Assembly (NCBI RefSeq): GCF_014138435.1
Contig: NZ_JACJIM010000002.1
Span: forward strand, 186,001 to 250,000
DNA: 64,000 nt
Origin: Methylobacterium fujisawaense
GTDB lineage: Bacteria > Pseudomonadota > Alphaproteobacteria > Rhizobiales > Beijerinckiaceae
Reading direction: 5' to 3'
The first letter of the stretch is position 1. Each line of letters starts with the position of its first letter. Positions 8,599-16,976 of the stretch are shown one piece after another. The position numbers and the translations under genes are program-made. The notes beneath the pieces are model-generated. The model saw only the letters and a list, made by a program, of their open reading frames with translations, did not search any database and was not told where the DNA came from.

Positions 8599-9165
8599 TC
8601 AGTCCTTGGCGCGCTCGACGTAGGAACCGTCGGCCGTCATGACGACGACGCGGGTGCCGGCCGCGATATGGGGCGGCACGGTCGTGCGCACGCCGTTCGA
8701 CAGGGTCGCGGGCTTGTAGGACGAGGAGGCGGTCTGACCCTTGAGGACCGGCTCGGTCTCGGCGACTTCCAGGGTCACGCGCTGCGGCAGCTCGATCGTC
8801 AGCGGGACGCCGTTATGGACCGAGAGCATCACCGCCATGCCCTCCTGGAGATACGGGGCGGCATCGCCCACCACGTCCTCCGGCACGGCGATCTGCTCGT
8901 AATTCTCGGGGTTCATGAAGTGGAACCCCTCTCCATCGCTGTACAGGAAGGTGTGCTCGCGATCCTCCACGAAGGCGCGCTCGACCTGCTCGGTCGTCCG
9001 GTAGCGCTCGGACACCTTCACGCCGTCGGTGATCCGCCGCATGTCGAGCTGGGTCACCGGCGTGCCCTTGCCGGGGTGGATGTTCTCGGCGAACAGGATC
9101 ACGTAGAGCTTGCCATCCTTCTCGACGACATTGCCCTTACGGAGCGTTGAGGCGATCACCTTCAC
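8599..9165 (-). CDS. efp: elongation factor P
   Basis: Starting at the GTG ([12 protein letters not shown]) gives 188 residues, the usual EF-P length; upstream in-frame codons are not part of the fold. EF-P relieves ribosomes stalled at polyproline. The domain I loop HPGKG places the modifiable lysine at Lys33 (Lys34 in E. coli numbering). Domains II and III follow ([19 protein letters not shown]; the C-terminal [16 protein letters not shown]). The gene is divergent from epmA-epmB, whose products attach and isomerise the lysine on this residue, so the whole modification system is clustered. Confidence 0.95.
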   Translation of the reverse strand: MKVIASTLRKGNVVEKDGKLYVILFAENIHPGKGTPVTQLDMRRITDGVKVSERYRTTEQVERAFVEDREHTFLYSDGEGFHFMNPENYEQIAVPEDVVGDAAPYLQEGMAVMLSVHNGVPLTIELPQRVTLEVAETEPVLKGQTASSSYKPATLSNGVRTTVPPHIAAGTRVVVMTADGSYVERAKD

Positions 9166-9420
9166 GGAATTGCGTCCTGCATTGACATGGGGGCCGGCAC
9201 GCGCCAAGCGCGGGCGCTGCATCTCGGACCCCGCCACTATCGCATCTGCGCCGCGGTTGCCAGCGGGCGGGCGTGAACCGTCGATGGCACACAGCCTCGG
9301 CCGCGGCGCGTCTCCGCGGTCCGGAGCCAGTCAGGGCCGAGGATTGAGAGTGCTCGAGAACGCGACGCCGTACGGTCGGAGCCGGCCGGACTCGCTCCGT
9401 AGCGGACGCGGAGGCCGGTC

Positions 9421-10476
9421 GTGACGGGCGCGGCCTCCCCCTGGTGGTCAGCCGGCCGCCACGCCGACCGGCGCCCGGCGCTGCTCCTGCGCAACCGCAT
9501 CCTCGCGGCGTTCCGCGCATGGTTCTCCGACCGCGACTTCATCGAGGCCGAGGCCGCCTGCCTCCAGGTCTCGCCCGGCAACGAAGCGCATCTGTCGGCC
9601 TTCGCCACGGAGGCGATCGGCGCCAGCGGTGCCCGCACGCCCCTCTACCTTCACACCTCACCGGAGTTTGCCTGCAAGAAGCTTCTGGCCGCGGGCGAGA
9701 CGCGGCTGTTCAGCGTCGCCCGCGTGTTCCGCAACCGCGAGCGCGGGCCGCTGCACCATCCCGAGTTCACCATGCTCGAATGGTATCGGGCCGGCGCCGC
9801 CTACACGGCGCTGATGGCGGATTGCGCCGCGCTGCTCGCCTGCGCGGCCGAGACCGCGGGCGCCCGTCGTCTCGTCTTCCGCGGCCGGGAGACGGATCCC
9901 TTCGCGGAACCGGAGCGCCTGACCCTGGCGGAGGCCTTCGACCGCTTCGCCGGGATCGACCTCCTGTCCAGCGTCACGCCGAGCGGTGCGACCGATCGGG
10001 ATGCCTTGGCCGCCGCCGTCGCCGGGGCCGGGCTCCGGGTCGTCCCGGACGACACCTGGGCCGACCTGTTCTCCCGCGTCCTCGTCGCGCGGATCGAGCC
10101 GCATCTCGGCCTCGGCCGCCCGACCATCCTGTGCGAATACCCCATCAGCGAGGCCGCCCTCGCCCGTCCGGCGCCGCACGATCCGCGCGTGGCCGAGCGC
10201 TTCGAGCTCTACGCCTGCGGCATCGAACTCGCCAACGCCTTCGGCGAGCTCACCGACCCGGAGGAGCAGCGCCGCCGGTTCGAGGCGGAGATGGCCGAGA
10301 AGCAGCGCGTCTACGGCGAGCGCTACCCGATCGACGACGACTTCCTCGCGGCGCTCGCCGTCATGCCGGAGGCGTCCGGGATCGCCCTGGGCTTCGACCG
10401 CTTGGCGATGCTGGCCTGCGGGGCAACCCGGATCGAGGACGTGATCTGGACACCCGTGGCGGAGACGCGGCCATGA
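9421..10476 (+). CDS. epmA: EF-P lysine lysyltransferase EpmA (GenX/PoxA)
   Basis: A GTG start with a GGAGG site 8 bases upstream gives 351 residues. This is the catalytic domain of a class II lysyl-tRNA synthetase without the anticodon-binding domain: motif 2 is FRNRERGPLHHPEFTMLEWY and motif 3 is GIALGFDRLAML near the C-terminus. EpmA transfers (R)-beta-lysine to the EF-P loop lysine. The stop overlaps the ATG of epmB by 4 bp (ATGA). Confidence 0.93.
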   Translation: MTGAASPWWSAGRHADRRPALLLRNRILAAFRAWFSDRDFIEAEAACLQVSPGNEAHLSAFATEAIGASGARTPLYLHTSPEFACKKLLAAGETRLFSVARVFRNRERGPLHHPEFTMLEWYRAGAAYTALMADCAALLACAAETAGARRLVFRGRETDPFAEPERLTLAEAFDRFAGIDLLSSVTPSGATDRDALAAAVAGAGLRVVPDDTWADLFSRVLVARIEPHLGLGRPTILCEYPISEAALARPAPHDPRVAERFELYACGIELANAFGELTDPEEQRRRFEAEMAEKQRVYGERYPIDDDFLAALAVMPEASGIALGFDRLAMLACGATRIEDVIWTPVAETRP

Positions 10477-11516
10477 ACCGGGCCCTGCGCAGCGCGGACG
10501 ACCTTCTCTCCGCCGGCCTGATCTCCGGGGCGGAGGCCGAGGCCCTCGGCGCCGTCCTCGCACGCTACGCCGTCTCGGTGACGCCCGACATGGCCGAACT
10601 GATCGACCCGCAGGATCCCGACGATCCGATCGGCCGCCAGTTCGTCCCCCGGGCCGAGGAGGCCGTGGCGACGCCGGAGGAGCGCGCCGACCCGATCGGC
10701 GACGCCGCCCACGCCCCCGTGACCGGGATCGTGCATCGCTATCCCGACCGCGTGCTGCTGAAGCCGCTCCATGTCTGCCCGGTCTATTGTCGCTTCTGCT
10801 TCCGCCGGGAGATGGTCGGACCCGACGGGCTCGGGACGCTCACCGACGCCGAGCTCGACACCGCCCTCGCTTACATCGCGCAGGATCCGCGGATCTGGGA
10901 GGTGGTGCTCACCGGCGGCGACCCGTTCGCGCTCTCGCCGCGCCGCCTCGGCGTCATCGCGGAGCGCCTCGCCGCCATCCCGCATGTCCGGGTGATGCGG
11001 GTCCATACCCGCGTGCCCGTGGTGAAACCCGATCTCGTCTCCGATGCGCTCGTCCAGGCGCTCAAGCGCTTCGGGCGGGCGGTCTTCGTCGCCATCCACG
11101 CCAACCATCCGCGGGAATTCACCGCCGCTGCCAGCGCCGCCTGCGCCCGGTTGGTCGATGCGGGCATCCCCCTGGTGAGCCAGTCGGTGCTCCTGCGCGG
11201 CGTCAACGACGAGGCCGCGACCCTCGAGGCGCTGATGCGAGTTCTCGTCGAGAACCGGATCAAGCCCTACTACCTCCATCATGGCGATCTGGCCCCCGGA
11301 ACGGGCCATCTCCGCACGGGTGTGCCCGAGGGGCAGGAGCTGATGCGCGCCCTGCGCGGCCGCCTCTCGGGCCTCGCCCAGCCGACCTATGTGCTCGACA
11401 TTCCCGGCGGGCACGGCAAGGTGCCGATCGGCCCCGGCTACCTCCGCGAGACGGGGGACGGGGTCCGCGTGACCGATCCGAACGGGCAGGATCATGCCTA
11501 CCCGCCCAAGGTGTGA
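10473..11516 (+). CDS. epmB: EF-P-linked lysine 2,3-aminomutase EpmB
   Basis: The protein has 347 residues and is a radical SAM, PLP-dependent aminomutase. The CxxxCxxC cluster motif is Cys102-Cys106-Cys109 (VCPVYCRFC); VVLTGGDPF follows, and a PGGHGK segment near the end should hold the PLP lysine. EpmB converts L-lysine to (R)-beta-lysine, the substrate of EpmA. It overlaps epmA by 4 bp, so the two are made together. Confidence 0.93.
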   Translation: MNRALRSADDLLSAGLISGAEAEALGAVLARYAVSVTPDMAELIDPQDPDDPIGRQFVPRAEEAVATPEERADPIGDAAHAPVTGIVHRYPDRVLLKPLHVCPVYCRFCFRREMVGPDGLGTLTDAELDTALAYIAQDPRIWEVVLTGGDPFALSPRRLGVIAERLAAIPHVRVMRVHTRVPVVKPDLVSDALVQALKRFGRAVFVAIHANHPREFTAAASAACARLVDAGIPLVSQSVLLRGVNDEAATLEALMRVLVENRIKPYYLHHGDLAPGTGHLRTGVPEGQELMRALRGRLSGLAQPTYVLDIPGGHGKVPIGPGYLRETGDGVRVTDPNGQDHAYPPKV

Positions 11517-11532
11517 CGGAGACTCTTCGACC

Positions 11533-12144
11533 ATGCGCAGGCTTTGGGGCCGCCTCACCTCGGTTAACGTGCAGAAGGCCGTATGGGGGCTCGACGAGGC
11601 CGGCCTGCCCTACGAGCGGGTCGCGGCCGGCGGTGCCCACGGGGTCGTCAACGATCCCGGCTACCGCACCTTGAACCCGAACGGTCTCGTCCCGACGCTG
11701 GAGGAGGACGGCTTTGTCCTCTGGGAATCCAACGCGATCCTGCGCTATCTCGCGGCGACCAGTCCGGCCCTGGCCTTGCCGGCGGATCCGCGGGCGCGCG
11801 CCCACGTGGAGCAATGGGTCGATTGGCAGGCCACGAGCTTCACGCCCGCCATGCGCGACGCGTTCTGGCAGCTCTACCGGGCGGCCGCGCCCGACCGTGC
11901 CCTGATCGCCGCCTCGCTGGAGAAGAGCGAGGCCATGGCCGCGATCCTCGACCGCCATCTCGCGGAGCGGACCTACATGGTCGGCGAGGGCTTCAGCATC
12001 GCCGACATCGCCCTCGGCTGCGCGGCGCATCGCTGGCTGAACCTGCCGGCCGAGCGGATCGGGCGCCCGGCGCTGCACCGCTGGTACGAGCGCGTGGCCG
12101 CCCGGCCCGGCGCCGCCCGCGCCCTGGGCGAGCCCATCGCCTGA
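11533..12144 (+). CDS. glutathione S-transferase family protein
   Basis: The ATG at 11533 (MRRLWGRLTSVNVQK) lies 9 bases after GGAGA; product 203 residues. An N-terminal thioredoxin-like domain carries the glutathione-binding signatures LNPNGLVPTLEEDG and ESNAILRYL (Glu-Ser, about residues 63-64), followed by an all-helical C-terminal domain with the conserved FSIADIALG N-capping box. It starts 16 bp after the epmB stop. The substrate is not predictable. Confidence 0.9.
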   Translation: MRRLWGRLTSVNVQKAVWGLDEAGLPYERVAAGGAHGVVNDPGYRTLNPNGLVPTLEEDGFVLWESNAILRYLAATSPALALPADPRARAHVEQWVDWQATSFTPAMRDAFWQLYRAAAPDRALIAASLEKSEAMAAILDRHLAERTYMVGEGFSIADIALGCAAHRWLNLPAERIGRPALHRWYERVAARPGAARALGEPIA

Positions 12145-12234
12145 CGGCATCCTCGGACTTGCCGGCGCGCCGGCGCGATCCACCTTTCCCGACCGCGCCG
12201 CCCGGACCGGGGCCGGCCTTTCACGGAGCCCCCG

Positions 12235-12885
12235 ATGGCCATCGATCCGACCCTGCGCGATGCGCTCTCCGCCGTCACCCCGGCGAGCCTCGCCCGCGCC
12301 TTGACGCGGGCCGGCGTGAAGGCCTTCACCCCGCACGGCCTCTCGGCGCGCGGCAGCGGCGCCGTCGTCGGCCCCGCCTACACGATGCGGATGATTCCAG
12401 CCCGTGACGATGCCGCCGGCGACCTCGCCGCCGCCATCGACGCCGTGCCGGACGGCGCGGTCGTGGTGATCGATGCCGCCGCGTCCGGCCTGGCCCTGCC
12501 GTTCGGGGCGATATTGGCCGCGCGGCTCGCCCAGCGGGGCGCCGTCGGCCTCGTGACCGACGCGGCCCTGCCGGACGAGATCGGCATCCCGGCCTGGAGC
12601 CGGCCGGCAGCCGCCGGGGGCACCCTCGCCCTGGTCGGCACGCAGGAGCGGGTGGCCTGCGGAGGGGCGGCGATCCATCCGGGCGACATCCTCGTGTGCG
12701 AATCCACCGGAATCGTCGCCGTGCCGGCCGCGATCGCAGAGCGCGTCGCCCTCGAAGCCGTGGAGCAGCAGCGTCTCGATCTCTGGATCCAGCGCGAGGT
12801 GGAGCGGGGCGCCACGCTCGCGAGCCTGCTTCCGCCGGATGCCGCCGCCCTGGCCCGGTTCGAATCCGAGACGAAGCCGGCTTGA
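12235..12885 (+). CDS. RraA-like protein with altered active site
   Basis: This 216-residue protein has the RraA/4-hydroxy-4-methyl-2-oxoglutarate aldolase-like fold: an SGAVVGPAYTMR segment, RGAVGLVTDAALPD (101-114) and CGGAAIHPGDILVCESTGIVAVP. In active aldolases the central motif is G-x-x-R-D; here the Arg position is Pro113 with Asp114 kept, and the following helix is shortened. The function is therefore uncertain: possibly a non-aldolase RraA homologue or an enzyme with another specificity. The GTG start of the YdcF gene follows 5 bp after the stop. Confidence 0.7.
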   Translation: MAIDPTLRDALSAVTPASLARALTRAGVKAFTPHGLSARGSGAVVGPAYTMRMIPARDDAAGDLAAAIDAVPDGAVVVIDAAASGLALPFGAILAARLAQRGAVGLVTDAALPDEIGIPAWSRPAAAGGTLALVGTQERVACGGAAIHPGDILVCESTGIVAVPAAIAERVALEAVEQQRLDLWIQREVERGATLASLLPPDAAALARFESETKPA

Positions 12886-12890
12886 GATCC

Positions 12891-13706
12891 GTGTTTTTCC
12901 CTGCTTCGAAGCTGATCTTCTTCCTGATCACGCCCTCCAATTTCTGCATCTTCGCCATCCTGGTCGGCCTCGGCCTGACGGCGATGACGCGGTGGCGCAG
13001 AACCGGGTTCGGATGCGCGCTCTTCGGCGCGCTGCTGCTCGCCGCAGGCGGCCTGTCGCCGGTGTCGGAAATGGTCCTGCTGCCCCTCGAGCAGCGGTTC
13101 CCGCCCTATCCGGCCGACGGTCCGGCACCGGCGGGGATCATCGTGCTGGGGGGCGGGATCGAGGCCGGCCTCTCGGAAGCGCGGGATCAGATCGTCGTCA
13201 ACGATGCCGGCGAGCGACCGATCTACCTCGCCGACCTCGCCCGCCGCTTTCCCGGGGCGCGGCTGGTCTTCTCCGGCGGCAGCGGCTTCATCGCCGGCGG
13301 CATCGCGGAGGCCGACATCGTCAGTCGGCAGGCGGATGTGATCGGCGTGCCGCGGACGCGCCTCATCCTGGAGAACCGCTCACGCAACACGCAGGAGAAC
13401 GCCGCCTTCTCGGCCGCTCTGGTGCAGCCGAAGCCCGGCGAGCGCTGGCTGCTCGTCACCTCGGCCTGGCACATGCCGCGGGCGATCGGCTGCTTCCGCC
13501 AAGCGGGCTTCACGGTGGACGCCTTCCCGGTGGATTACCGGACCCGCGGCTGGGGTGACGTGACCCGTGTCCACGGCTTCGCCTCGGACGGGCTCCTCCA
13601 GTTCGACCTCGCGATCAAGGAGTGGATCGGCCTCGCCGTCTACCGCTGGTCCGGCTACACGCCCGACTGGCTTCCCGCGCCCGAGCCCGGCAACGACAGC
13701 CGGTAG
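12891..13706 (+). CDS. YdcF/ElyC/SanA family (DUF218) membrane protein
   Basis: I start at the GTG giving MFFPASKLIFFLITPSNF (271 residues); a TTG 9 bp upstream is also possible. Two N-terminal membrane helices (about residues 5-30 and 35-55) lead to a DUF218 domain with IIVLGGGIE, LVFSGGSGF, ENRSRNTQENA and LVTSAWHMPRAIGCFRQAGF. Members act in envelope or peptidoglycan-precursor maintenance in E. coli (ElyC). The 3' end overlaps the convergent DUF3253 gene by 52 bp. Confidence 0.85.
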   Translation: MFFPASKLIFFLITPSNFCIFAILVGLGLTAMTRWRRTGFGCALFGALLLAAGGLSPVSEMVLLPLEQRFPPYPADGPAPAGIIVLGGGIEAGLSEARDQIVVNDAGERPIYLADLARRFPGARLVFSGGSGFIAGGIAEADIVSRQADVIGVPRTRLILENRSRNTQENAAFSAALVQPKPGERWLLVTSAWHMPRAIGCFRQAGFTVDAFPVDYRTRGWGDVTRVHGFASDGLLQFDLAIKEWIGLAVYRWSGYTPDWLPAPEPGNDSR

Positions 13707-13951
13707 ACGCCCCGGAAATCGTCCGGATCGACGGCCTTTCCCTTTCGCAGGATCGCGATGCGCCCGGCATGGGCGAGCCGCACCGCGATCCGTCGCACGG
13801 GCTGCATCAGTGGCCCCCAGCCATCCGGATGCGGACCGCCGAGGGCGCGGGCGACTTCCGAGGGGCAGACGGTCTTGTCGGCGCCGCGCTCGGTCACGAG
13901 GCGCAGCATCGTCGTCTCGATGGCGTCGTCGTCGGGTCGTGCGTCGGTCAT
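13655..13951 (-). CDS. DUF3253 protein
   Basis: The protein has 98 residues with the winged-helix-like DUF3253 pattern: a CPSEVARAL helix, LMQPVRRIAVRLAHAG, then ILRKGKAVDPDDFRGVYRLSL. Function unknown; the fold suggests nucleic-acid binding. The ATG overlaps the TGA of the DUF599 gene (ATGA), so it is the second gene of a coupled pair. Its 3' end runs 52 bp into the YdcF gene on the other strand. Confidence 0.8.
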   Translation of the reverse strand: MTDARPDDDAIETTMLRLVTERGADKTVCPSEVARALGGPHPDGWGPLMQPVRRIAVRLAHAGRIAILRKGKAVDPDDFRGVYRLSLPGSGAGSQSGV

Positions 13952-14721
13952 GTGCGTGCCTCCTCGGCGGGCGACAGGAGCGGAGCGTCGAGCGGCCCCT
14001 CGTGCGGTCCCTCCCCGGCTTCCAGAAGCGCCTTGCGGATCTCCGAGGCGAATTGGCGGCGCCACATGATGATCACCACGGCGGTCGTCGAGACGAACAG
14101 GATGTAGGGGCTGATGAACCAGCCCAGATAGGCGAGCGCGAAGAAGAACGCCCGCTGTCCGCGGGCGAAGTGACGCCCGGCGCTGACGTTCATGGCCGCG
14201 AGCCGCCGCACGGCCCGCAGCATCTCGGTGTCGCTCGCGCCGGATCCCTTCGGCGGCACGGCGCCGAGCAGGATGGCCGTGTAGTTGAACAGCCTGTAGG
14301 CCCAGGCGAACTTGAAGAAGGCGTAGACGAAGATCAGTGCGAGGCCGGCGACCTTCAACTCCCAGGTCAGGCGGTTGGCCACCGTCCCGAAGGGAAGCGT
14401 CGCGAACAGGTTCAGGACATCGTCCCCGGACCGCGACAGGGTGAGGACGGAGCCCAGGGCGATCAGTGACGTCGAGGCGAAGAAGGCCGTGCCGTTCTGC
14501 AGGGAGGCGTTGATCTGCGTATCGACCACCCGGTTGTCGCGGCCGATGACCTGGCGCGCCCAGTTGGCCCGGTGGCCGTTCATGATCTGGCTGAGGGAGA
14601 CCATCCGTCCGCGCAGCCGGCCCACGGAGAGGCCGTAGGCGACCCAGGCGACGATGAAGTAGAGGAGCGCCCCGAGGTCGAGGTGCGAGAAGGCGGCGCT
14701 GCCGGCGGAGAGGTCGTTCAT
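13948..14721 (-). CDS. DUF599 membrane protein
   Basis: Starting at the ATG giving MNDLSAGSAAFSHLD yields 257 residues. There are four or five hydrophobic helices (about residues 15-35, 75-95, 115-140, 195-230) separated by a conserved MNGHRANWARQVIGRDNRVVDTQ segment, typical of DUF599. The function of the family is unknown. It is coupled to the downstream DUF3253 gene by a 4-bp overlap. Confidence 0.85.
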   Translation of the reverse strand: MNDLSAGSAAFSHLDLGALLYFIVAWVAYGLSVGRLRGRMVSLSQIMNGHRANWARQVIGRDNRVVDTQINASLQNGTAFFASTSLIALGSVLTLSRSGDDVLNLFATLPFGTVANRLTWELKVAGLALIFVYAFFKFAWAYRLFNYTAILLGAVPPKGSGASDTEMLRAVRRLAAMNVSAGRHFARGQRAFFFALAYLGWFISPYILFVSTTAVVIIMWRRQFASEIRKALLEAGEGPHEGPLDAPLLSPAEEART

Positions 14722-14800
14722 GGTCTCCGGATGGCGGATTCGCGAGGGGGCGATCCCGCATATCAGCCCGCGGGCGCGTACTGAACCCGCGCCGCCGAGG

Positions 14801-15085
14801 TCAGTCGCGCAGGATCCGGAATCCGCCGCCGGGCGGCACGTCGCCGCCGGCACGCACGGCCACGTTGGTCACGCGCGCACCGGCGGGACCCGACCGGCAC
14901 AGGGCCTCCATCGCCGCCACGGCCTCCGGTGGGCCGCTGAACACCGCCTCGACCGTGCCGTCGTCGCGGTTGTGCACGGAACCCGAGAGGCCCCGGGCGC
15001 GGGCTTCCGCCTGCGTCCAGGCCCGGTAGGAGACGCCCTGGACGCGGCCCGTGACGATGACTGAAATCGTCCGGGTCTCGCTCAT
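14801..15085 (-). CDS. acyP: acylphosphatase
   Basis: From the ATG giving MSETRTISVIV the protein has 94 residues, the usual size. The catalytic loop GRVQGVSYRAW holds the phosphate-binding Arg (about residue 21), and HNRDDGTVEAVFSGP carries the catalytic Asn (about residue 42). It hydrolyses acyl phosphates such as acetyl or carbamoyl phosphate. It is 56 bp downstream of the formate/nitrite channel gene on the same strand and probably cotranscribed. Confidence 0.93.
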   Translation of the reverse strand: MSETRTISVIVTGRVQGVSYRAWTQAEARARGLSGSVHNRDDGTVEAVFSGPPEAVAAMEALCRSGPAGARVTNVAVRAGGDVPPGGGFRILRD

Positions 15086-15141
15086 GCAGGCGCCGTTTCG
15101 TCTGACTGGGCCCGCGCCGGGCGACGCGGGCCGGGATGGCC

Positions 15142-15990
15142 TTACTCGGCCGCGATCGGGCGACGGACGCCGGCACCCAGGGCCGGGCTCCGCGTCGCAC
15201 CGGTGCGGACATGGGTGGAGTAGAGCATCAGGCCCGTGAAGGCGATGCCGCCCACGATGTTTCCGATCAGCGTCGGGATCTCGTTCCAGAGCAGGTAGTC
15301 CATCACCGTCAGGTGGCCGCCCATGAGGATCGCCGACGGGAACAGGAACATGTTCACCACCGAGTGCTCGAAGGTCATGAAGAAGAACACCGTGATGGGC
15401 ATCCACATCGCGATGACCTTGCCGGGCACCGAGGTCGACAGCATGGCGCCGATGACGCCGGTGGAGACCATCCAGTTGCACAGCATGGCGCGGACGAAGA
15501 GGGTCAGCATCCCGGCGGCGCCGTACTTCTCGTAGCCGAGGGTGCGCGCCTCGCCGATGCCGGCGATGAGCTTGCCCACGGCGTTCGGCTCGGTGGCGAA
15601 GCCGAAGGTGAAGACGATCGACATCAACACCGCGGTGGTGAGCGCGCCCGCGAAGTTGCCGAAGAAGACCAGCACCCAGTTGCGGGCGACGCCGGCGACG
15701 GTGACGCCCGGCCGCTTGTCGATCAGGGCGAGCGGGGTCAGCACGCAGACGCCGGTGAACAGGTCGTAGCCGAGCAGGTACAGCATCGAGAAGCCGACCG
15801 GGAACAGCAGCGCCGCGACCAGAGGCTGACCGGTCGCCTGGTTGACGGTCACCGCAAAGGCGGCGGCGAGCGCCAGGATCGCGCCGGCCATGTAGGCCCG
15901 GATGAAGGTATCCTTGGTCGCCATGAAGACCTTTGCCTCACCGGCATCGACGGCCTTCTTCACGAAATCGGCGGGCGCCAAATACGACAT
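15142..15990 (-). CDS. formate/nitrite channel family protein
   Basis: The ATG giving MSYLAPADF has a GAGGGAGAG site 8 bases upstream; product 282 residues. It is a FocA/NirC-type pentameric channel: six hydrophobic helices, the N-terminal PADFVKKA segment, and FEHSVVNMFLFP, which contains the central pore histidine. It moves formate, nitrite or hydrosulfide. In a methylotroph formate is the natural candidate, but the sequence alone cannot separate FocA from NirC. Confidence 0.9.
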   Translation of the reverse strand: MSYLAPADFVKKAVDAGEAKVFMATKDTFIRAYMAGAILALAAAFAVTVNQATGQPLVAALLFPVGFSMLYLLGYDLFTGVCVLTPLALIDKRPGVTVAGVARNWVLVFFGNFAGALTTAVLMSIVFTFGFATEPNAVGKLIAGIGEARTLGYEKYGAAGMLTLFVRAMLCNWMVSTGVIGAMLSTSVPGKVIAMWMPITVFFFMTFEHSVVNMFLFPSAILMGGHLTVMDYLLWNEIPTLIGNIVGGIAFTGLMLYSTHVRTGATRSPALGAGVRRPIAAE

Positions 15991-16136
15991 GTACAACTCT
16001 CCCTCGCAGGCGCACGCCAATCATCGTTGGCCGACGGGCGCGCTGCGCAATCATGGATGGCTGGCCAGGCGTGGTGCTGCCGTTCGCCCTCCAGCTCGAT
16101 CGTGGGCAAGCATGTCGCGTACCAAGTGCGCGGCGC

Positions 16137-16568
16137 TCAGGCGGGAAGGCCGCGGGCCCAACTGCTGAGTTCCCGGAGATAGGCCGACGGCAGCTGCGCC
16201 GCGCGCGCCGCCGCGACGACGGCGTCCAGATATCCGGGCCGCGGGCGGCCAGGCGCGGTCGAGCATCCGCGATAGATCAGAGCACGCTTGACGCCCTCCC
16301 CCGTGCGGACCGGGAGCGCCGCCTTCGTGTAGAGCCCCCCGGCGACGCCCTCGTAGCGGTCGAGCGCCGGGATGTCGTCGACAGCCAACTCCCACAGGAC
16401 GCCCCAGACGGTGCGTCGGGGATCGGGCACGACGGAGGCGTAGCCCTCACGCATGATGATGAAGCGGTAATTCGGCAGGTGCCCGCCACCGATCAGCCGC
16501 GAAACCGGGCAGCGGAGCGCCATCGCGGCGGCATCCATGTTGGCGCCGTAGGCGAAATAGAGGGGCAT
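16137..16568 (-). CDS. gamma-glutamylcyclotransferase (AIG2-like) family protein
   Basis: From the ATG giving MPLYFAYGANMD the protein has 143 residues. The YxYGxN-type start (YFAYGANM, residues 4-11) and the LDRYEGV motif, whose Glu is the catalytic acid, define the GGCT fold. Such enzymes cyclise gamma-glutamyl amino acids or act on related gamma-glutamyl amines; the substrate is unknown. Confidence 0.85.
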   Translation of the reverse strand: MPLYFAYGANMDAAAMALRCPVSRLIGGGHLPNYRFIIMREGYASVVPDPRRTVWGVLWELAVDDIPALDRYEGVAGGLYTKAALPVRTGEGVKRALIYRGCSTAPGRPRPGYLDAVVAAARAAQLPSAYLRELSSWARGLPA

Positions 16569-16599
16569 GTGGCCGCGCTTGGTCGGCCGAGCGCCCGAA

Positions 16600-16722
16600 T
16601 TACCGTCCGGGCTTGCGCTCGTCGCGCTGGACCGACCACTCGTTCGCCCGCATGGCCGCACAGGCGAGTGCCAGCGTGAAGGCGGGGATCACGAATGTCA
16701 CGAAGATCTCCCCCGAGCCCAT
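16600..16722 (-). CDS. possible 40-residue single-helix membrane protein
   Basis: The ATG giving MGSGEIFVTFVIPAFTLALAC opens a 40-residue frame: one transmembrane helix (about 5-23) and a basic, hydrophilic tail (NEWSVQRDERKPGR). This is a believable small membrane protein, but no good ribosome binding site is close to the ATG. It overlaps the end of another short frame by 25 bp, which could allow coupling. Unrecognised. Confidence 0.4.
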   Translation of the reverse strand: MGSGEIFVTFVIPAFTLALACAAMRANEWSVQRDERKPGR

Positions 16723-16847
16723 GGTCTGATGCGCCGCAGCACGCGCCTCCCGATCCAATGTAAGCCCATCGCCGCACAAGGCCAGATCGCCGCGAAGAAA
16801 GCGGTCGCCGGCCGCAGGACGGGCGCATTGGCGATCCCGAAGCTCAT
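16698..16847 (-). CDS. possible 49-residue membrane protein, perhaps frameshifted
   Basis: The frame MSFGIANAPVLRPATAFFA... has a hydrophobic middle (about residues 14-28) and a strongly basic end (WIGRRVLRRIRPWARGR). Membrane-like residues continue upstream in the same frame (CFAVIGCVTPITA), and a helix-like segment (VHDAQTKLLATALNNSAGAS) lies in another frame just before it. This suggests one longer gene with a frameshift, or decay, directly after pccA. Confidence 0.3.
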   Translation of the reverse strand: MSFGIANAPVLRPATAFFAAIWPCAAMGLHWIGRRVLRRIRPWARGRSS

Positions 16848-16976
16848 GGCGGTGATCGGCGTGACGCAGCCGATCACCGCGAAGCACCGGCGCTGTTGTT
16901 CAGCGCCGTCGCCAGGAGCTTGGTCTGCGCGTCGTGAACCGCCGTCGCGACGGCGGATGCGACGCGCCTGCCGCGA

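Noticed and set aside
12161..12174. GCCGGCGCGCCGGC palindrome
   Set aside because: Low-complexity GC dyads of this size are common here and nothing in the 90-bp spacer suggests an operator.
12858..12868. GGTTCGAATCC, resembling a tRNA T-loop
   Set aside because: It lies inside the RraA-like coding sequence and there is no acceptor or anticodon stem around it.
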